Assembly: GCA_001464505.1 (NCBI GenBank)
Contig: LNEH01000193.1
Coordinates: forward strand, 1 to 51,083
From: Verrucomicrobia bacterium Ga0077533
Lineage (GTDB): Bacteria; Verrucomicrobiota; Verrucomicrobiia; Opitutales; Opitutaceae
DNA: 51,083 nt
Reading direction: 5' to 3'
Every line of letters begins with the position of its first letter. Position 1 is the first letter of the stretch. The notes below the pieces were generated by a model. The model worked only from the letters and a program-made list of their open reading frames with translations. It had not been told where the DNA came from and made no database searches. The position numbers and the translations under genes were made by a program. Shown here one piece after another: positions 40,319-50,887 of the stretch.

Positions 40319-42316
40319 TCAGGCCGGGTCCGATCTGGCCGCGACGGGCAGGAGCACGCGGAAAACCGCGCCGCTGCCCGGCTGGGACTGCACCTCGAGC
40401 CGCCCGCCCTGCAAGGTGAGCAGTTCCCGCGCGATGAACAGGCCGAGGCCGGTCGAGTCCTCGCCCGCGCCCGTCGGCTTCGCCGACAAAGGCTGATGGG
40501 GTGAAAAGATTTTCGCGAAATCCGCCGGCCCGAGCCCGGGGCCGTTGTCGCGCACCTCCGCATGCACCCAGCCCGCGGCCTCGCCGGTGGCGACGGTGAT
40601 CACCCCGCCCGGCGGGGTGAACTTGAGCGCGTTGCCGATCAGATTGTCGAACACCTGGCGCAGCCGTTCCGCGTCGGCGTTGACCGCGGGCAAGGGGCCG
40701 GCTGCGGGCACGAAGGTGAGCCGCTGGTTCTTCGCGCCGGCCGCCGCCGCGAGGCTTTCGGTCGCGCTGCGCGCGATCTCCGCGAGATCGTGCTCCGCCG
40801 AGTGCAGCTGGAGGTTGCCCTCCTCCATCGCGGCCGCCTCGAGGAAATCCCGCACCAGGCTGCGCATGCGCGCGGTGTCCGCCTGGATGCTGCCCGCCAA
40901 CCGGCGCACGGTCGCGGCGTCCCCGGGCTCGCGCCCGATCAGGCCGGCGGTGGCGTTGAGCGCGGTCAGGGGGACTTTCAGATCGTGCGAGGCGATCTGC
41001 AGCAACCGCGACTTCAGGCGGTCGGCCACCTCCGCCCGTTCCCGGGCGTGCTCGGTCATGGCGTGCAGCCGGCGTTCGGTCCGCAGGCGGAAGCGTTGTA
41101 ACATGATGACGGCGCCGAACAGCACCACGCCGCCGACCAGGCCCGCCGCCAGCGTCAGATTCTGGGCCCGGCGGCGTTGGAGCTCCGCCTGCTGCAGCTC
41201 CTGGTCGCGCTTGAGCAGCGCGATCTCCAGCTCGCGTTGCTCGGCGCCGTAATGGGCGCGCAGCTCCTCCATGCGCTGCCGGTCACGCTCGTTGCGCATC
41301 TGCTCGGTCGCGGCGGCGGCTTTCCGCTGGTAGTCGAGCGCCGCCGCCAGGTCGCCCCGGGCCTCGCTGGTCAGGGCGAACTCCTGATAAACCTCGGCCA
41401 GCACCTCGGCGCTTTCCAAGGTGCCGGCGATCGCCAGGGCCGTGTTCAGATGCGCCAAGGCCTCGTCGGGGCGGCCGGCTTTGCGCAGCACGAGGGCGAG
41501 CCGGCGGTGCGTGTTGGTGATATAGCGCCGGTATTTCAGCGCCTCGAACGTGGTGAGCGCGCGCTGGAGGTAGTCGATCGCCTTGGCGGATTCGCCGCGG
41601 GCCTCCGCGATGAGTCCCAGGTTCGTGAGCGACTCGGCGATGGCCCGGCGGTTGCCGTAGCCTTCGCGGATTTTCAACGCCTCCCTGTGGATGACGGCGG
41701 CCTGGTCGTGGTTGCCAATGCCGAGGTAGTAGTTCCCCAGGCTGTTCATCAGACTGGAACGGATCCGCCCATCACCCGCCTTGGCCGCGAAATCCAGTCC
41801 GAGCTTGAAATGCTGCAACGCGTCGTCGTTGCGTCCGTAGCGCTGGCAGGTCAGGCCGAGGCCGCCGTGGGTGCGGGCCAGCACGGAGTCGTCCGCCAGT
41901 TGCGTGGCGAGCTTGAGTTCCTCGAGGTGGCTTTCGAGCGAGTGCGGGTAGTCGGTGAGGTTCCAGTAAAGCCGGCCCAGCAGGTAGAGGAAATCCACCT
42001 GCAGGCGCACGTCGCCCAGCCCGCGCGCCCGCGCGAGACCGTCCCGCGCGCCGGTCAGTCCCGCCGTGTAGTCGCCGCGGCGCCGCTGTAAATTCACCAC
42101 GGTCACCAAGGCGCGCAGGGCCTCCAGTTCGGAGCCGGCCTTCGCCAGGGTTTCCTGCGCCGCCGCCCAGACATCGTCGCCATCGGGCAGTTCGGAATCG
42201 ATCGCCGTGGAAAACGGCGGACCGGGGTCACGCGCCGCCTGGGGGGTGACGGGCTGGGCCCGGCCGTAGGCGCAAAAGGCCACCAGCACAAGCGCGGGCA
42301 GAAACAGGCGTGGCAT
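40319..42316 (-). CDS. Sensor histidine kinase with N-terminal TPR repeats
   Basis: The 665-residue protein has a signal peptide (MPRLFLPALVLVAFCAYGRA), at least six TPR units in the periplasmic part (for example YPHSLESHLEELKLATQLAD, HDQAAVIHREALKIREGYGN, SAKAIDYLQRALTTFEALKY) and a coiled-coil stretch (EELRAHYGAEQRELEIALLK). One membrane helix follows (about 390-410). The cytoplasmic kinase core has the H-box ASHDLKVPLTAL, N-box FDNLIGNALKF, G1 RDNGPGLG and G2 STGLGLFIARELL, all intact. I chose ATG 42316 because the 42346 start only adds residues before the signal peptide. TPR sensors of this kind detect protein or peptide partners. It converges with the LuxR-type regulator, with stop codons side by side at 40316-40321. 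Confidence 0.9.
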   Translation of the reverse strand: MPRLFLPALVLVAFCAYGRAQPVTPQAARDPGPPFSTAIDSELPDGDDVWAAAQETLAKAGSELEALRALVTVVNLQRRRGDYTAGLTGARDGLARARGLGDVRLQVDFLYLLGRLYWNLTDYPHSLESHLEELKLATQLADDSVLARTHGGLGLTCQRYGRNDDALQHFKLGLDFAAKAGDGRIRSSLMNSLGNYYLGIGNHDQAAVIHREALKIREGYGNRRAIAESLTNLGLIAEARGESAKAIDYLQRALTTFEALKYRRYITNTHRRLALVLRKAGRPDEALAHLNTALAIAGTLESAEVLAEVYQEFALTSEARGDLAAALDYQRKAAAATEQMRNERDRQRMEELRAHYGAEQRELEIALLKRDQELQQAELQRRRAQNLTLAAGLVGGVVLFGAVIMLQRFRLRTERRLHAMTEHARERAEVADRLKSRLLQIASHDLKVPLTALNATAGLIGREPGDAATVRRLAGSIQADTARMRSLVRDFLEAAAMEEGNLQLHSAEHDLAEIARSATESLAAAAGAKNQRLTFVPAAGPLPAVNADAERLRQVFDNLIGNALKFTPPGGVITVATGEAAGWVHAEVRDNGPGLGPADFAKIFSPHQPLSAKPTGAGEDSTGLGLFIARELLTLQGGRLEVQSQPGSGAVFRVLLPVAARSDPA

Positions 42317-42420
42317 CCGGGGCACGGCGGCAATCGGCCACAACACCCGCGTGTTTTCAACCCAATTGCCCCGGGCTGGTATTGCTTTGGGACGTTCCTC
42401 TGCAAAGAACGCCCCATCTC

Positions 42421-42581
42421 AATGTCACCTATTGTTGAGGTTCGCGAAATACAGTGGCGCGGGCCGACGCTCTTGTAGGTCGGGCTTTACGCCCGACGCG
42501 CTGGGGAAAACAGTCGGGGATAAACCCCGACCTACAGCCGAAACGTGTCACCCAATTATACGAGACTCAGTAAGTGACATT
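42421..42581. repeat. Nested palindromic element: AATGTCAC outer arms around a TGTAGGTCGGG inverted pair
   Basis: The outer arms AATGTCACCTA (42421-42431) and TAAGTGACATT (42571-42581) are inverted with one mismatch. They enclose an inner inverted pair from TGTAGGTCGGG at 42474 to CCCGACCTACA ending at 42536. Each inner half also forms its own hairpin (GTCGGGCTTTACGCCCGAC and GTCGGGGATAAACCCCGAC). The inner heads begin with TGTAG like the repeats at 7522 and 18902, although the stems differ. It occupies most of the 313-bp gap between the histidine kinase and CDF genes; I see no gene there. Confidence 0.75.
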
Positions 42582-42629
42582 CCCTCTGGCAATCGGCGAA
42601 TTCACGGCGGGGAACTTAACAAAGTAATC

Positions 42630-43535
42630 CTAGGTCCGCGCCGGCTCGATGTGCACCGCGACATCGCTGATGGCGAGCGGGGCCGCCCCGAGCGTGTCCT
42701 TCACGGCGTGGGCGATCGCATGGCCTTCGCGCACACTGAGCGACCCGTCCACATGCACATGGATGTCCACCAGCAGGCTCAAGCCGCTCCGCAGCACGCG
42801 GCATTTTTCCACATAGCGCACGCCGGGCACGGTGCCGGCCAGCCGCCGGATTTCCGCCTCCGTTTCCACCGGCACCACCGTGTCCATGATCTCGCCGAGC
42901 GCGGAACGGGCGATGCCGACGCCGTTGTAGGCGATGAACGCGCACGCCAGCAAGGCCGCCCAATCGTCCGCCGCCTCGTAGCCCTGGCCGCCGATGACCC
43001 CGATCGAAATGCCGATGAATGCCGCCGCCGAGGTGAGCGCGTCGCTGCGGTGGTGCCAGGCCTCGGCCTTGAGCGCGGTGGCGCCGTATTGCGCGTCAAG
43101 CCTCTGGACCCGGCGGGCGAAAAGTTCCTTCACCGCCACGACCACGGCGAGCAACGGCAGCGTCAGCCAGTGCGGGCCCCGGTGCGGCGTGATGATCTCC
43201 AGCACGCTCTCCCACCCGATGCCCAGCGCCGCGAGGAACACGACGCCCGCCACGAACAGCCCGGCCAGCGCCGAAGCCTTGCCGTGGCCGTAGGGATGGT
43301 CCGCGTCGGGCGGCTTGGCGGCGACCCGGAAGCCTGCCCACACCAGCAGCGACGACAGCGTGTCCAGCAGCGATTCGGCGGCATCGGCCACGAGCGCGTA
43401 GGAGTGACCCCAGATGCCGCCGGCCAGCTTGGCCGCGCCGAGCACCAGGTTGAGCAAAATGCCCGACGCCACGAGCCGGGCGCTGGTTTCCGCGCGCTGC
43501 GTGACGGTCCGATGGTTGTCGTTCTGGGGGGGCAC
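42630..43535 (-). CDS. Cation diffusion facilitator (CDF) metal exporter
   Basis: This 301-residue inner-membrane protein with about six helices belongs to the CDF family, which exports Zn2+, Fe2+, Mn2+, Co2+ or Cd2+ in exchange for protons. Family motifs are SYALVADAAESLLDTLSSLL (metal site Asp pair in helix 2), DADHPYGHGKASALAGLFVA and AWHHRSDALTSAAAFIGISI (HxxxD in helix 5). A cytoplasmic ferredoxin-like domain follows (EIRRLAGTVPGVRYVEKCRV, VDIHVHVDGSLSVREGHAIA). The helix-5 His/Asp set suits zinc or iron, but metal preference cannot be settled by eye. It stands alone on its strand, near the zinc-type ABC/DUF3299 operon 1 kb away, so a shared metal theme is possible. Confidence 0.9.
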   Translation of the reverse strand: MPPQNDNHRTVTQRAETSARLVASGILLNLVLGAAKLAGGIWGHSYALVADAAESLLDTLSSLLVWAGFRVAAKPPDADHPYGHGKASALAGLFVAGVVFLAALGIGWESVLEIITPHRGPHWLTLPLLAVVVAVKELFARRVQRLDAQYGATALKAEAWHHRSDALTSAAAFIGISIGVIGGQGYEAADDWAALLACAFIAYNGVGIARSALGEIMDTVVPVETEAEIRRLAGTVPGVRYVEKCRVLRSGLSLLVDIHVHVDGSLSVREGHAIAHAVKDTLGAAPLAISDVAVHIEPART

Positions 43536-43620
43536 GAGCGCACCCTAGGTCGGGCGCGCGCCGGCCACAAGGCGGCATTGACCGCCCGCCCCCGCCGGCC
43601 TACGGTGCCGCTTGTCGCCC

Positions 43621-44076
43621 ATGTCTGATACCGCCACCCCGGTCGCCGCCGACCCCGTCAAGCAGTTCTCCGTGTTCATCGAGAACCGCGTCGGCCGCCT
43701 GCACGACCTCGTCGGGCTGCTCGCCAAACACAATGTCCACATCATGGCGATGACCACCATCGACCAGACCGACACCGCCCTCGACCGCATGATCGTGGAT
43801 GACCCCGACCGCGCCCGCGAGCTGATGGCCGCGAACAATTTTTTCTTCACCGAATGCGAGGTGGTCGCGGTCGAGTTCAGCGACGAGTCCCAGCTCAGCG
43901 CGGTGCTGAGCGCCCTGCTCACCGTGGAGGTGAACATCCATTACGCCTACTCCTTCCTGATGCGTCCGCGCGGCAAGTCGGCCCTCGCGCTCAGCGTGGA
44001 GGACAACGACCTCGCCGCCAGCGCGCTCAACACTCGCGGCTTCAAGGTGCTCACGCAGCGGGATATCTCGCGGTAA
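43621..44076 (+). CDS. Tandem ACT-domain regulatory protein
   Basis: The 151-residue cytoplasmic protein contains two ACT domains in tandem. The first is KQFSVFIENRVGRLHDLVGL through HNVHIMAMTTIDQTDTA, with the glycine turn that binds amino acids. The second is FFTECEVVAVEFSDESQLSA through VNIHYAYSFLMRPRGKSALA. No catalytic domain is fused, so it is probably an amino-acid-binding regulatory subunit or stand-alone sensor. The ATG at 43621 is preferred over a TTG at 43612. A DUF4242 gene follows 23 bp downstream on the same strand. ACT proteins of this tandem type occur widely, but the ligand is not known. Confidence 0.85.
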   Translation: MSDTATPVAADPVKQFSVFIENRVGRLHDLVGLLAKHNVHIMAMTTIDQTDTALDRMIVDDPDRARELMAANNFFFTECEVVAVEFSDESQLSAVLSALLTVEVNIHYAYSFLMRPRGKSALALSVEDNDLAASALNTRGFKVLTQRDISR

Positions 44077-44099
44077 ATCCGCCTTCACCCCAACCCACC

Positions 44100-44375
44100 A
44101 TGCCCAAATACGTCATCGAACGCGAAATCCCCGGAGCCGGCAAACTCACCGCACAGCAGTTGAACGCCATCTCGCAAAAATCCTGCAGTGTCCTGAAAAA
44201 TCTCGGGCCCCAGATCCAATGGATCGAAAGCTATGTTACCGATGACAAGGTGTATTGCGTCTACATCGCTCCGAACGAGGCGATGGTGCGCGAGCACGCC
44301 AAACAGGGCGGCTTCCCGGCCAACCGGGTCTCCGAGATCCGGCGCATGATCGACCCAACCACTGCCGAAGCCTGA
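44100..44375 (+). CDS. DUF4242 / SCO4226-like nickel-binding family protein
   Basis: This 91-residue protein is a single ferredoxin-like domain of the DUF4242 type, related to the SCO4226 nickel-binding protein of Streptomyces. It begins MPKYVIEREIPGAGKLTAQQ and has QIQWIESYVTDDKVYCVYIA followed by NEAMVREHAKQGGFPANRVS. The last stretch, containing the REHAKxGGFP pattern, is the most recognisable feature. A longer frame exists upstream (to 43854) but overlaps the ACT gene in another frame, so the ATG at 44100 is the real start. It is probably co-transcribed with the ACT protein. Metal binding is inferred only from the family name. Confidence 0.85.
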   Translation: MPKYVIEREIPGAGKLTAQQLNAISQKSCSVLKNLGPQIQWIESYVTDDKVYCVYIAPNEAMVREHAKQGGFPANRVSEIRRMIDPTTAEA

Positions 44376-44385
44376 GGGCCGGCGG

Positions 44386-44862
44386 TCAGCCCTTCACTCC
44401 GGTCATCCGCTCGCCCTCGAGCAGGTAAACGCCGGTCAGGTAGCCGTTCTCGAACATCTCCCCGACTGTCAGTTTGCCCTCAAAAGTGATGGGAATGTCC
44501 ATCAGCGGCTTCACGCCGCCGCCGGCCATCTTCACGACGATCCACTCGTTGATCCTCGGCATGGCGCCGTAGCAGCACATCATCGCGTCCTTCACCAGCA
44601 GGAATTCCGTCACCAGCCCCTTGTCCATTTTGGTCGGCAGCATGAAGCCCGTGACCGCGACTTTCTTTTGGTCGAGCGCCTTGATTCTTTCTGGAATCTG
44701 GTCCGTCGGGCCGGCGGTCTCGGTCTCGGGCGGCGTGTAATTGAACGACGCCAGCCGGTCGAAGCCGACGTTCTCGTAACCGTCCGCCTTCGCCGGCTCG
44801 GCCGCGCGCAACACCGCCACAGCGGCAACCAGCAACAGGAGATGACGGAGGAGGTTCTTCAT
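44386..44862 (-). CDS. Exported DUF3299 protein, last gene of MacB-like ABC operon
   Basis: The 158-residue protein has a signal peptide (MKNLLRHLLLLVAAVAVLRA; start ATG 44862) and a DUF3299 domain. It shows LDQKKVAVTGFMLPTKMDKG, VTEFLLVKDAMMCCYGAMPR, INEWIVVKMAGGGVKPLMD and PITFEGKLTVGE. The CCYG pair is conserved in the family. DUF3299 proteins are periplasmic, of unknown biochemical function, and often encoded with a lipoprotein-release-type ABC transporter, as here. In Pseudomonas aeruginosa, to my recollection, PA4066 is a comparable protein in the zinc-responsive PA4063-PA4066 operon. Upstream on the strand are the His-rich periplasmic protein, the permease and the ATPase. It lies 10 bp from the DUF4242 stop on the other strand. 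Confidence 0.85.
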   Translation of the reverse strand: MKNLLRHLLLLVAAVAVLRAAEPAKADGYENVGFDRLASFNYTPPETETAGPTDQIPERIKALDQKKVAVTGFMLPTKMDKGLVTEFLLVKDAMMCCYGAMPRINEWIVVKMAGGGVKPLMDIPITFEGKLTVGEMFENGYLTGVYLLEGERMTGVKG

Positions 44863-45052
44863 GGCGCGGAACCTAGCCACGCCCGGGCGCGCGTCAAAGA
44901 ATTATGGAACCCCCGAAGAATTGGAGCTTCGGGCCCCGTTCAACGGCGGAACTCGGGGAGTATCGTCCTGCTCGCGGGGTCTGGTTCCTGCTTTCCTGGG
45001 TTCCCCACCGGCCTGGAGGAGTTTTCAGAGGACCCTTGCCCCGGAACGGCCG

Positions 45053-45502
45053 TCACTTGCGGGCAACACCCGTCTTGAACTTGAAGACGGTGTCCTTGAA
45101 CACCGTGCCGCGAACCTCGATCGTCGCGATGACGCCCTTGAACGCGGCCACGTCCTTCAGCCAGCCGGCCCGGGCCGTGAATTGCGCCGTGTCGCCCACG
45201 GTCTCGCCGGAAAGTTCGTTCGGCGTCGCGGCCAGGACCAGTTTGGCCTGCTGGCCGTCAAACTCCACGGCGAGGTCGAAGGACTTGAGCGGCAGGCGCA
45301 CGAAATTCTCCGCATGCGCGTCAAGCACGTAGGCGGTGAGCGTGCCGGCGGCGGCATCCCGCACGAACTCGAGGTTGAACTGGTGGTCGCCCAGCTCGAC
45401 CAGCGTGCCACCGTGCGGAGCGGCATGGTGGTGCCCCCCCTCCTGGGCCGGGGCCATTGGGCCGAGGACCAGCGCCAGCCACCACATGGAAAAAGTTTTC
45501 AT
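45053..45502 (-). CDS. His-rich periplasmic protein of MacB-like ABC operon
   Basis: A 149-residue exported protein with a signal peptide (MKTFSMWWLALVLGPMAPAQ) and a mature N-terminus EGGHHHAAPHGGTLVELGDH, a likely metal-binding tail. The remainder is a beta-rich domain (HQFNLEFVRDAAAGTLTAYV, LDAHAENFVRLPLKSFDLAV, GWLKDVAAFKGVIATIEVRG) similar to small periplasmic proteins that accompany metal-related or CusB-like systems. Several extra His residues fit a zinc or copper chaperone. It lies between the permease and DUF3299 genes on one strand. The 190-bp gap after it holds a 7-bp hairpin (CCCGAAG/CTTCGGG, 44912-44933). The metal-binding role is inference. Confidence 0.7.
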   Translation of the reverse strand: MKTFSMWWLALVLGPMAPAQEGGHHHAAPHGGTLVELGDHQFNLEFVRDAAAGTLTAYVLDAHAENFVRLPLKSFDLAVEFDGQQAKLVLAATPNELSGETVGDTAQFTARAGWLKDVAAFKGVIATIEVRGTVFKDTVFKFKTGVARK

Positions 45503-45564
45503 GGACAATAAGAGCGGTTTGAAGGTTTTGCGGGGAAGCAGTCAGCATCCGGCCCGGTGCAAGC

Positions 45565-46767
45565 TCACGACACCGGGGCGATGGTCTCGGCCACGGGCAC
45601 GCGGTAGGCCTTCCACGCCGGCACGAGGCCGCCGAGCACGGCCAGGCCGGTGAACACCACCGGGCCCCACCAGAACACCGGGTTCCATTGCAGGGGCTCG
45701 AGCACGACGCCCGTCTGCGCCCGGATGAGCGACGCCACGAAACCGGCCAGGCCCGCAAACACCGCGAAGCCCGCCGCCGACCCGAGCAGCCCGATCGCCG
45801 CCGCCTCGCCGACCACGGCGCCAAACACCGTGCGCCGCCGCGCCCCGAGCGCCCGCAGGATGGCGATGTCGCGCGCCCGCGCGCTCATCGAATTGTAGAT
45901 GCTCACGAGCACCGAGCCGGCCGCGACCGCCGCCACCAGCCACGCGATCAGCGTGAGCACCCGGTCCGCCCAACTGATCTTGTTGAAGAGGTCCGCCACG
46001 ATCGCGCCGATGGGATAGGCGAAAGTCAGCTTGTTACCCTGCTTGTTGATCATCATGTCGAGCATCAAACCGGCGGCCGGCGCGCGGAGCTGGATGAGCA
46101 CCGCGCTGACATCGCTCGCGGTGCGCGGGTCATGCCCGCCCATCGTCTGCACGCCTTCGAGCGGGATCCAGACGACGCGATCGACCGGCGTGCCCGTCGG
46201 CTCCAGCAAACCGACGACGGTGTAAACCTCCTCGTGCTTCGCCCGCGGGTCGTAGGCGAGGCCATGATAGGGCTGAAAGGTGTCGCCCACTTTCCAACCG
46301 AGTCGCCGGGCCGCAAAGGCGCCGACGACCGCCTCGCGCGTGCCGGCGGTGAACAGTTTTCCACTGGCGGCGACCGCATATTTCTTGCCCGGCAAATACT
46401 CGACGGCAAAGAACGACGGCGGCGTGCCGACGATCCGCCAGCCCTGGTGGTTGTCGCCGACAGCGATCGGGATGGCGGTCCTGACGGCCGGGTGGCGGCG
46501 GATGGCCTCGACCTCGGCGGCCGCCAGATTGCCGGGCGAGGCCTCGAGGTGGAAGATGGCGTTGAGCACGAGCTGCAGCTTCGAGCCGCGCGCGCCGAGC
46601 ACGGCGTCGAACCCGGAATTGGTGGCGGCGAACACCGCCTGCGACTGCGTCTTCACCACCCACACGGTCAGCAGCAGGCCGGCGGCGAGCGCGATGCTGG
46701 CGGCCGTCACCACGGTCGAGAGCGCGTGCTGCCGGAGCGAGCGGTAGATGAGGTTGAAGAGCATCAT
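45565..46767 (-). CDS. ABC transporter permease, MacB/FtsX (LolC/E) type
   Basis: This 400-residue permease has one N-terminal membrane helix, a large periplasmic domain (about 40-265) and three C-terminal helices with the FtsX-like core (ARARDIAILRALGARRRTVF, GEAAAIGLLGSAAGF, VVFTGLAVLGGLVPAWKAYR). This is the mechanotransmission class, which moves or releases substrates from the periplasmic side rather than transporting through the membrane. The start MMLFNLIYRSLRQH at 46767 is chosen; the upstream extension to 46926 is translation of a repeat (46779-46912). The ATPase gene lies upstream. The substrate is unknown, but synteny with His-rich and DUF3299 genes suggests metal stress. Confidence 0.9.
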   Translation of the reverse strand: MMLFNLIYRSLRQHALSTVVTAASIALAAGLLLTVWVVKTQSQAVFAATNSGFDAVLGARGSKLQLVLNAIFHLEASPGNLAAAEVEAIRRHPAVRTAIPIAVGDNHQGWRIVGTPPSFFAVEYLPGKKYAVAASGKLFTAGTREAVVGAFAARRLGWKVGDTFQPYHGLAYDPRAKHEEVYTVVGLLEPTGTPVDRVVWIPLEGVQTMGGHDPRTASDVSAVLIQLRAPAAGLMLDMMINKQGNKLTFAYPIGAIVADLFNKISWADRVLTLIAWLVAAVAAGSVLVSIYNSMSARARDIAILRALGARRRTVFGAVVGEAAAIGLLGSAAGFAVFAGLAGFVASLIRAQTGVVLEPLQWNPVFWWGPVVFTGLAVLGGLVPAWKAYRVPVAETIAPVS

Positions 46768-46778
46768 GACGGGAGGCG

Positions 46779-46912
46779 AAGCTCCAAGCTCCAACATCCA
46801 AACTCCACTGAAACACCAAACGGCAAAGCGCCAAAGATCAGGCAAGCATGCTGGGTTTCCTTGTTTGGAGCCTGGTGATTCTCTGGAGCTTGGATGTTGG
46901 AGTTTGAAGTTT
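46779..46912. repeat. Palindromic dispersed repeat, GCTCCAAGCTCCAACATCCA type
   Basis: A roughly 134-bp element whose ends are imperfect inverted copies: GCTCCAAGCTCCAACATCCA on the left and TTGGATGTTGGAGTTTGAAG on the right, with further pairing inside (CACTGAAACACCAA with GGTGATTCTCTGG). It occupies the whole gap between the ATPase and permease genes of the ABC operon. Similar CTCCAACATCCA repeats are common in many environmental bacteria. When translated it yields spurious N-terminal extensions, so start calls for the permease should ignore it. Confidence 0.75.
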
Positions 46913-47587
46913 TCATTGCGTAGCAATGGCGCGGTTCATCGCCGAGAAATCCTGCATGTGCTCGAAGGCCGCCAGCACCCGCTCGTCGTGGCTCACGAGC
47001 AATAGCGCGGCGCCGGACTCGCGGCACACCTCGCGAATGAGCTCAAGCGACTCGCGGCCGTGGCGGCGGTCGAGGTTGCCCGTCGGCTCGTCGGCGAGGA
47101 CGAGCTGGGGGCGGTTGGCCAGCGCGCGGGCCACGGCCACGCGCTGCTGCTGGCCGGTCGAGAGCTGGCGGGGGAAATGCCCGAGCTTGTCGCCCAGCCC
47201 GACGCGCTGGAGCAGCGACTCCGCGTGCGCCCGGTCCACCCCGCGCCCGAACGCCATGCCGAACTCCACGTTTTCGAGGGCGTTGTGGCCCTGCAGCAGG
47301 TTGAAGGTCTGGAAAATGTAGCCGATGGTCTCCGCGCGCAGCCGGTCGCGCCCGGCCTCGCCGAGTCTGGCCAGGTCTTGGCCGTCGAGCACGATGCCCC
47401 CCGAGTCCGGCGCCAGGATGCCCGCGATGAGGTTGAGGAAGGTCGTCTTGCCGGTGCCGCTCTCGCCCCGGAGCGCCAGTTGGGCGCCGGCCTCCAGCGT
47501 GAATGCCTTCACCTCCAACACCCGGTGCATCCCGCCCCCGGGCCGGGCGTAGGTCTTGGTCAGGTTGGTGATTTCCAGCAGCGGCAT
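46913..47587 (-). CDS. ABC transporter ATP-binding protein, MacB/LolD type
   Basis: The 224-residue ATPase has Walker [18 protein letters not shown]-loop [20 protein letters not shown], signature [16 protein letters not shown], Walker [13 protein letters not shown] and the H-loop [10 protein letters not shown]. It matches the MacB/LolD class that partners with FtsX-type permeases. It is the first gene of the operon, followed by the permease (after a repeat), the His-rich protein and the DUF3299 protein. The 141-bp region upstream is shared with the divergent hppA gene. I looked for a Zur-like AT-rich palindrome there and did not find a convincing one. Confidence 0.92.
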   Translation of the reverse strand: MPLLEITNLTKTYARPGGGMHRVLEVKAFTLEAGAQLALRGESGTGKTTFLNLIAGILAPDSGGIVLDGQDLARLGEAGRDRLRAETIGYIFQTFNLLQGHNALENVEFGMAFGRGVDRAHAESLLQRVGLGDKLGHFPRQLSTGQQQRVAVARALANRPQLVLADEPTGNLDRRHGRESLELIREVCRESGAALLLVSHDERVLAAFEHMQDFSAMNRAIATQ

Positions 47588-47728
47588 GGGCGGGTCCGAT
47601 AAGGCGGAACGGCAAGGAAGATTAAACCTTCTGCCACGTCAACGGTTCCGGTCCGTTTGGGTGGATTTTACTGGCCTCGCCCCGGGGCGTTTGCCAAGTT
47701 CCGCGCCCAACACACTCCCACCACCCGT

Positions 47729-50167
<2,439 letters not shown>

Positions 50168-50174
50168 CAGGTGG

Positions 50175-50196
50175 AGCGCGTTGCCCCCAACGCGCT
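50175..50196 (+). terminator. Hairpin after hppA
   Basis: AGCGCGTT (50175-50182) pairs with AACGCGCT (50189-50196) around a 6-base loop, 8 bp after the hppA stop. It is followed by only two T residues, so it is probably an auxiliary 3' hairpin to the stronger terminator at 50212. Confidence 0.5.
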
Positions 50197-50211
50197 TTAC
50201 CACCCTCGACC

Positions 50212-50239
50212 AGGCCGCGGCACGAGTCGCGGCCTTTTT
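50212..50239 (+). terminator. Rho-independent terminator of hppA
   Basis: AGGCCGCG (50212-50219) pairs with CGCGGCCT (50228-50235) around an 8-base loop and is followed by a run of T (50235-50239). This is a textbook intrinsic terminator between hppA and the toxin gene that starts at 50279. Confidence 0.85.
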
Positions 50240-50278
50240 GTTGCTTGCTTCCGTGCGCCAATGGCGTAGCCTGCCTCG

Positions 50279-50590
50279 ATGGAGTTCATTGAAACCTCCG
50301 TGTTCAGCAAAAGCGCGCACGGCCTGCTGGAGGAAGACGATCTGACCGATCTCCAGTCGGTGCTTATGCTCCGGCCCGAAGCGGGGACGATCATCCCCGG
50401 CCCTGCCGGCTGCCGCAAACTGCGCTGGGCCCTGCCCGGTCGCGGCAAGAGCGGTGGCGCACGTGTCATCTACTACTGGCTGCGCTCCGACCACCAGATT
50501 TACCTTCTTCTGGCCTACGCCAAAAACCGCCAGGAGAATCTCACCCCGGAACAGGCGCGCCTCCTGCGCCACATCGTCGAAGACCTATGA
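50279..50590 (+). CDS. RelE/HigB-type toxin
   Basis: The 103-residue protein has the RelE/ParE superfamily pattern. It starts MEFIETSVFSKSAHGLLEED, with the middle motif IPGPAGCRKLRWALPGRGKS and then GGARVIYYWLRSDHQIYLLL and AYAKNRQENLTPEQARLL. The K-R..GRGKSGGARV..Y core is typical of HigB-type ribosome-dependent mRNA interferases. The gene precedes its antitoxin, the order usual for higBA, and overlaps it by ATGA at 50587-50590. It lies directly after the hppA terminator. The pair is bounded on the right by a second copy of the hppA 3' end, suggesting that it arrived with an insertion at hppA. Confidence 0.9.
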   Translation: MEFIETSVFSKSAHGLLEEDDLTDLQSVLMLRPEAGTIIPGPAGCRKLRWALPGRGKSGGARVIYYWLRSDHQIYLLLAYAKNRQENLTPEQARLLRHIVEDL

Positions 50591-50877
50591 AAGCCGAAAA
50601 CTTCACCCTCCTCCTCCAAAGCGCCGCCGAGATGCGCGCCATCCGCCGCGGCGGGCGCAAGCCGGCCCGCGTCCGGCGGGTCACAGCCGAATCCGCGCAG
50701 GTCGTGCGCATGCGCCTCGGGCTCAGCCAGCCGATGTTCGCCGATCTGCTGGGCATCAGCGTGGCCACGCTGCGCAACTGGGAACAAGGCCGCCGTCAGC
50801 CCACGGGGGCCGCCGAAATCCTGCTCCGCATTGCCGCCAAGCATCCCACCATCGTCCAGGACGCCGTCTCCGCCTGA
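50587..50877 (+). CDS. HigA/NadS-like HTH antitoxin
   Basis: The 96-residue protein has an N-terminal helical stretch (FTLLLQSAAEMRAIRRGGRK) and a C-terminal XRE-type HTH (VRMRLGLSQPMFADLLGISV, ATLRNWEQGRRQPTGAAEIL). It is the antitoxin and autorepressor partner of the upstream RelE/HigB-type toxin. The genes overlap by ATGA. The arrangement and the pattern RRVTAESAQVVRMRLGLSQP resemble proteins annotated as NadS family. After its stop, within about 10 bp, begins DNA homologous to the hppA 3' end. Confidence 0.9.
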   Translation: MKAENFTLLLQSAAEMRAIRRGGRKPARVRRVTAESAQVVRMRLGLSQPMFADLLGISVATLRNWEQGRRQPTGAAEILLRIAAKHPTIVQDAVSA

Positions 50878-50887
50878 TTCCCCGCCA

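Noticed and set aside
46768-46926. N-terminal extension of the ABC permease
   Set aside because: It is translation of the CTCCAACATCCA repeat. The permease begins at MMLFNLIYRSL.
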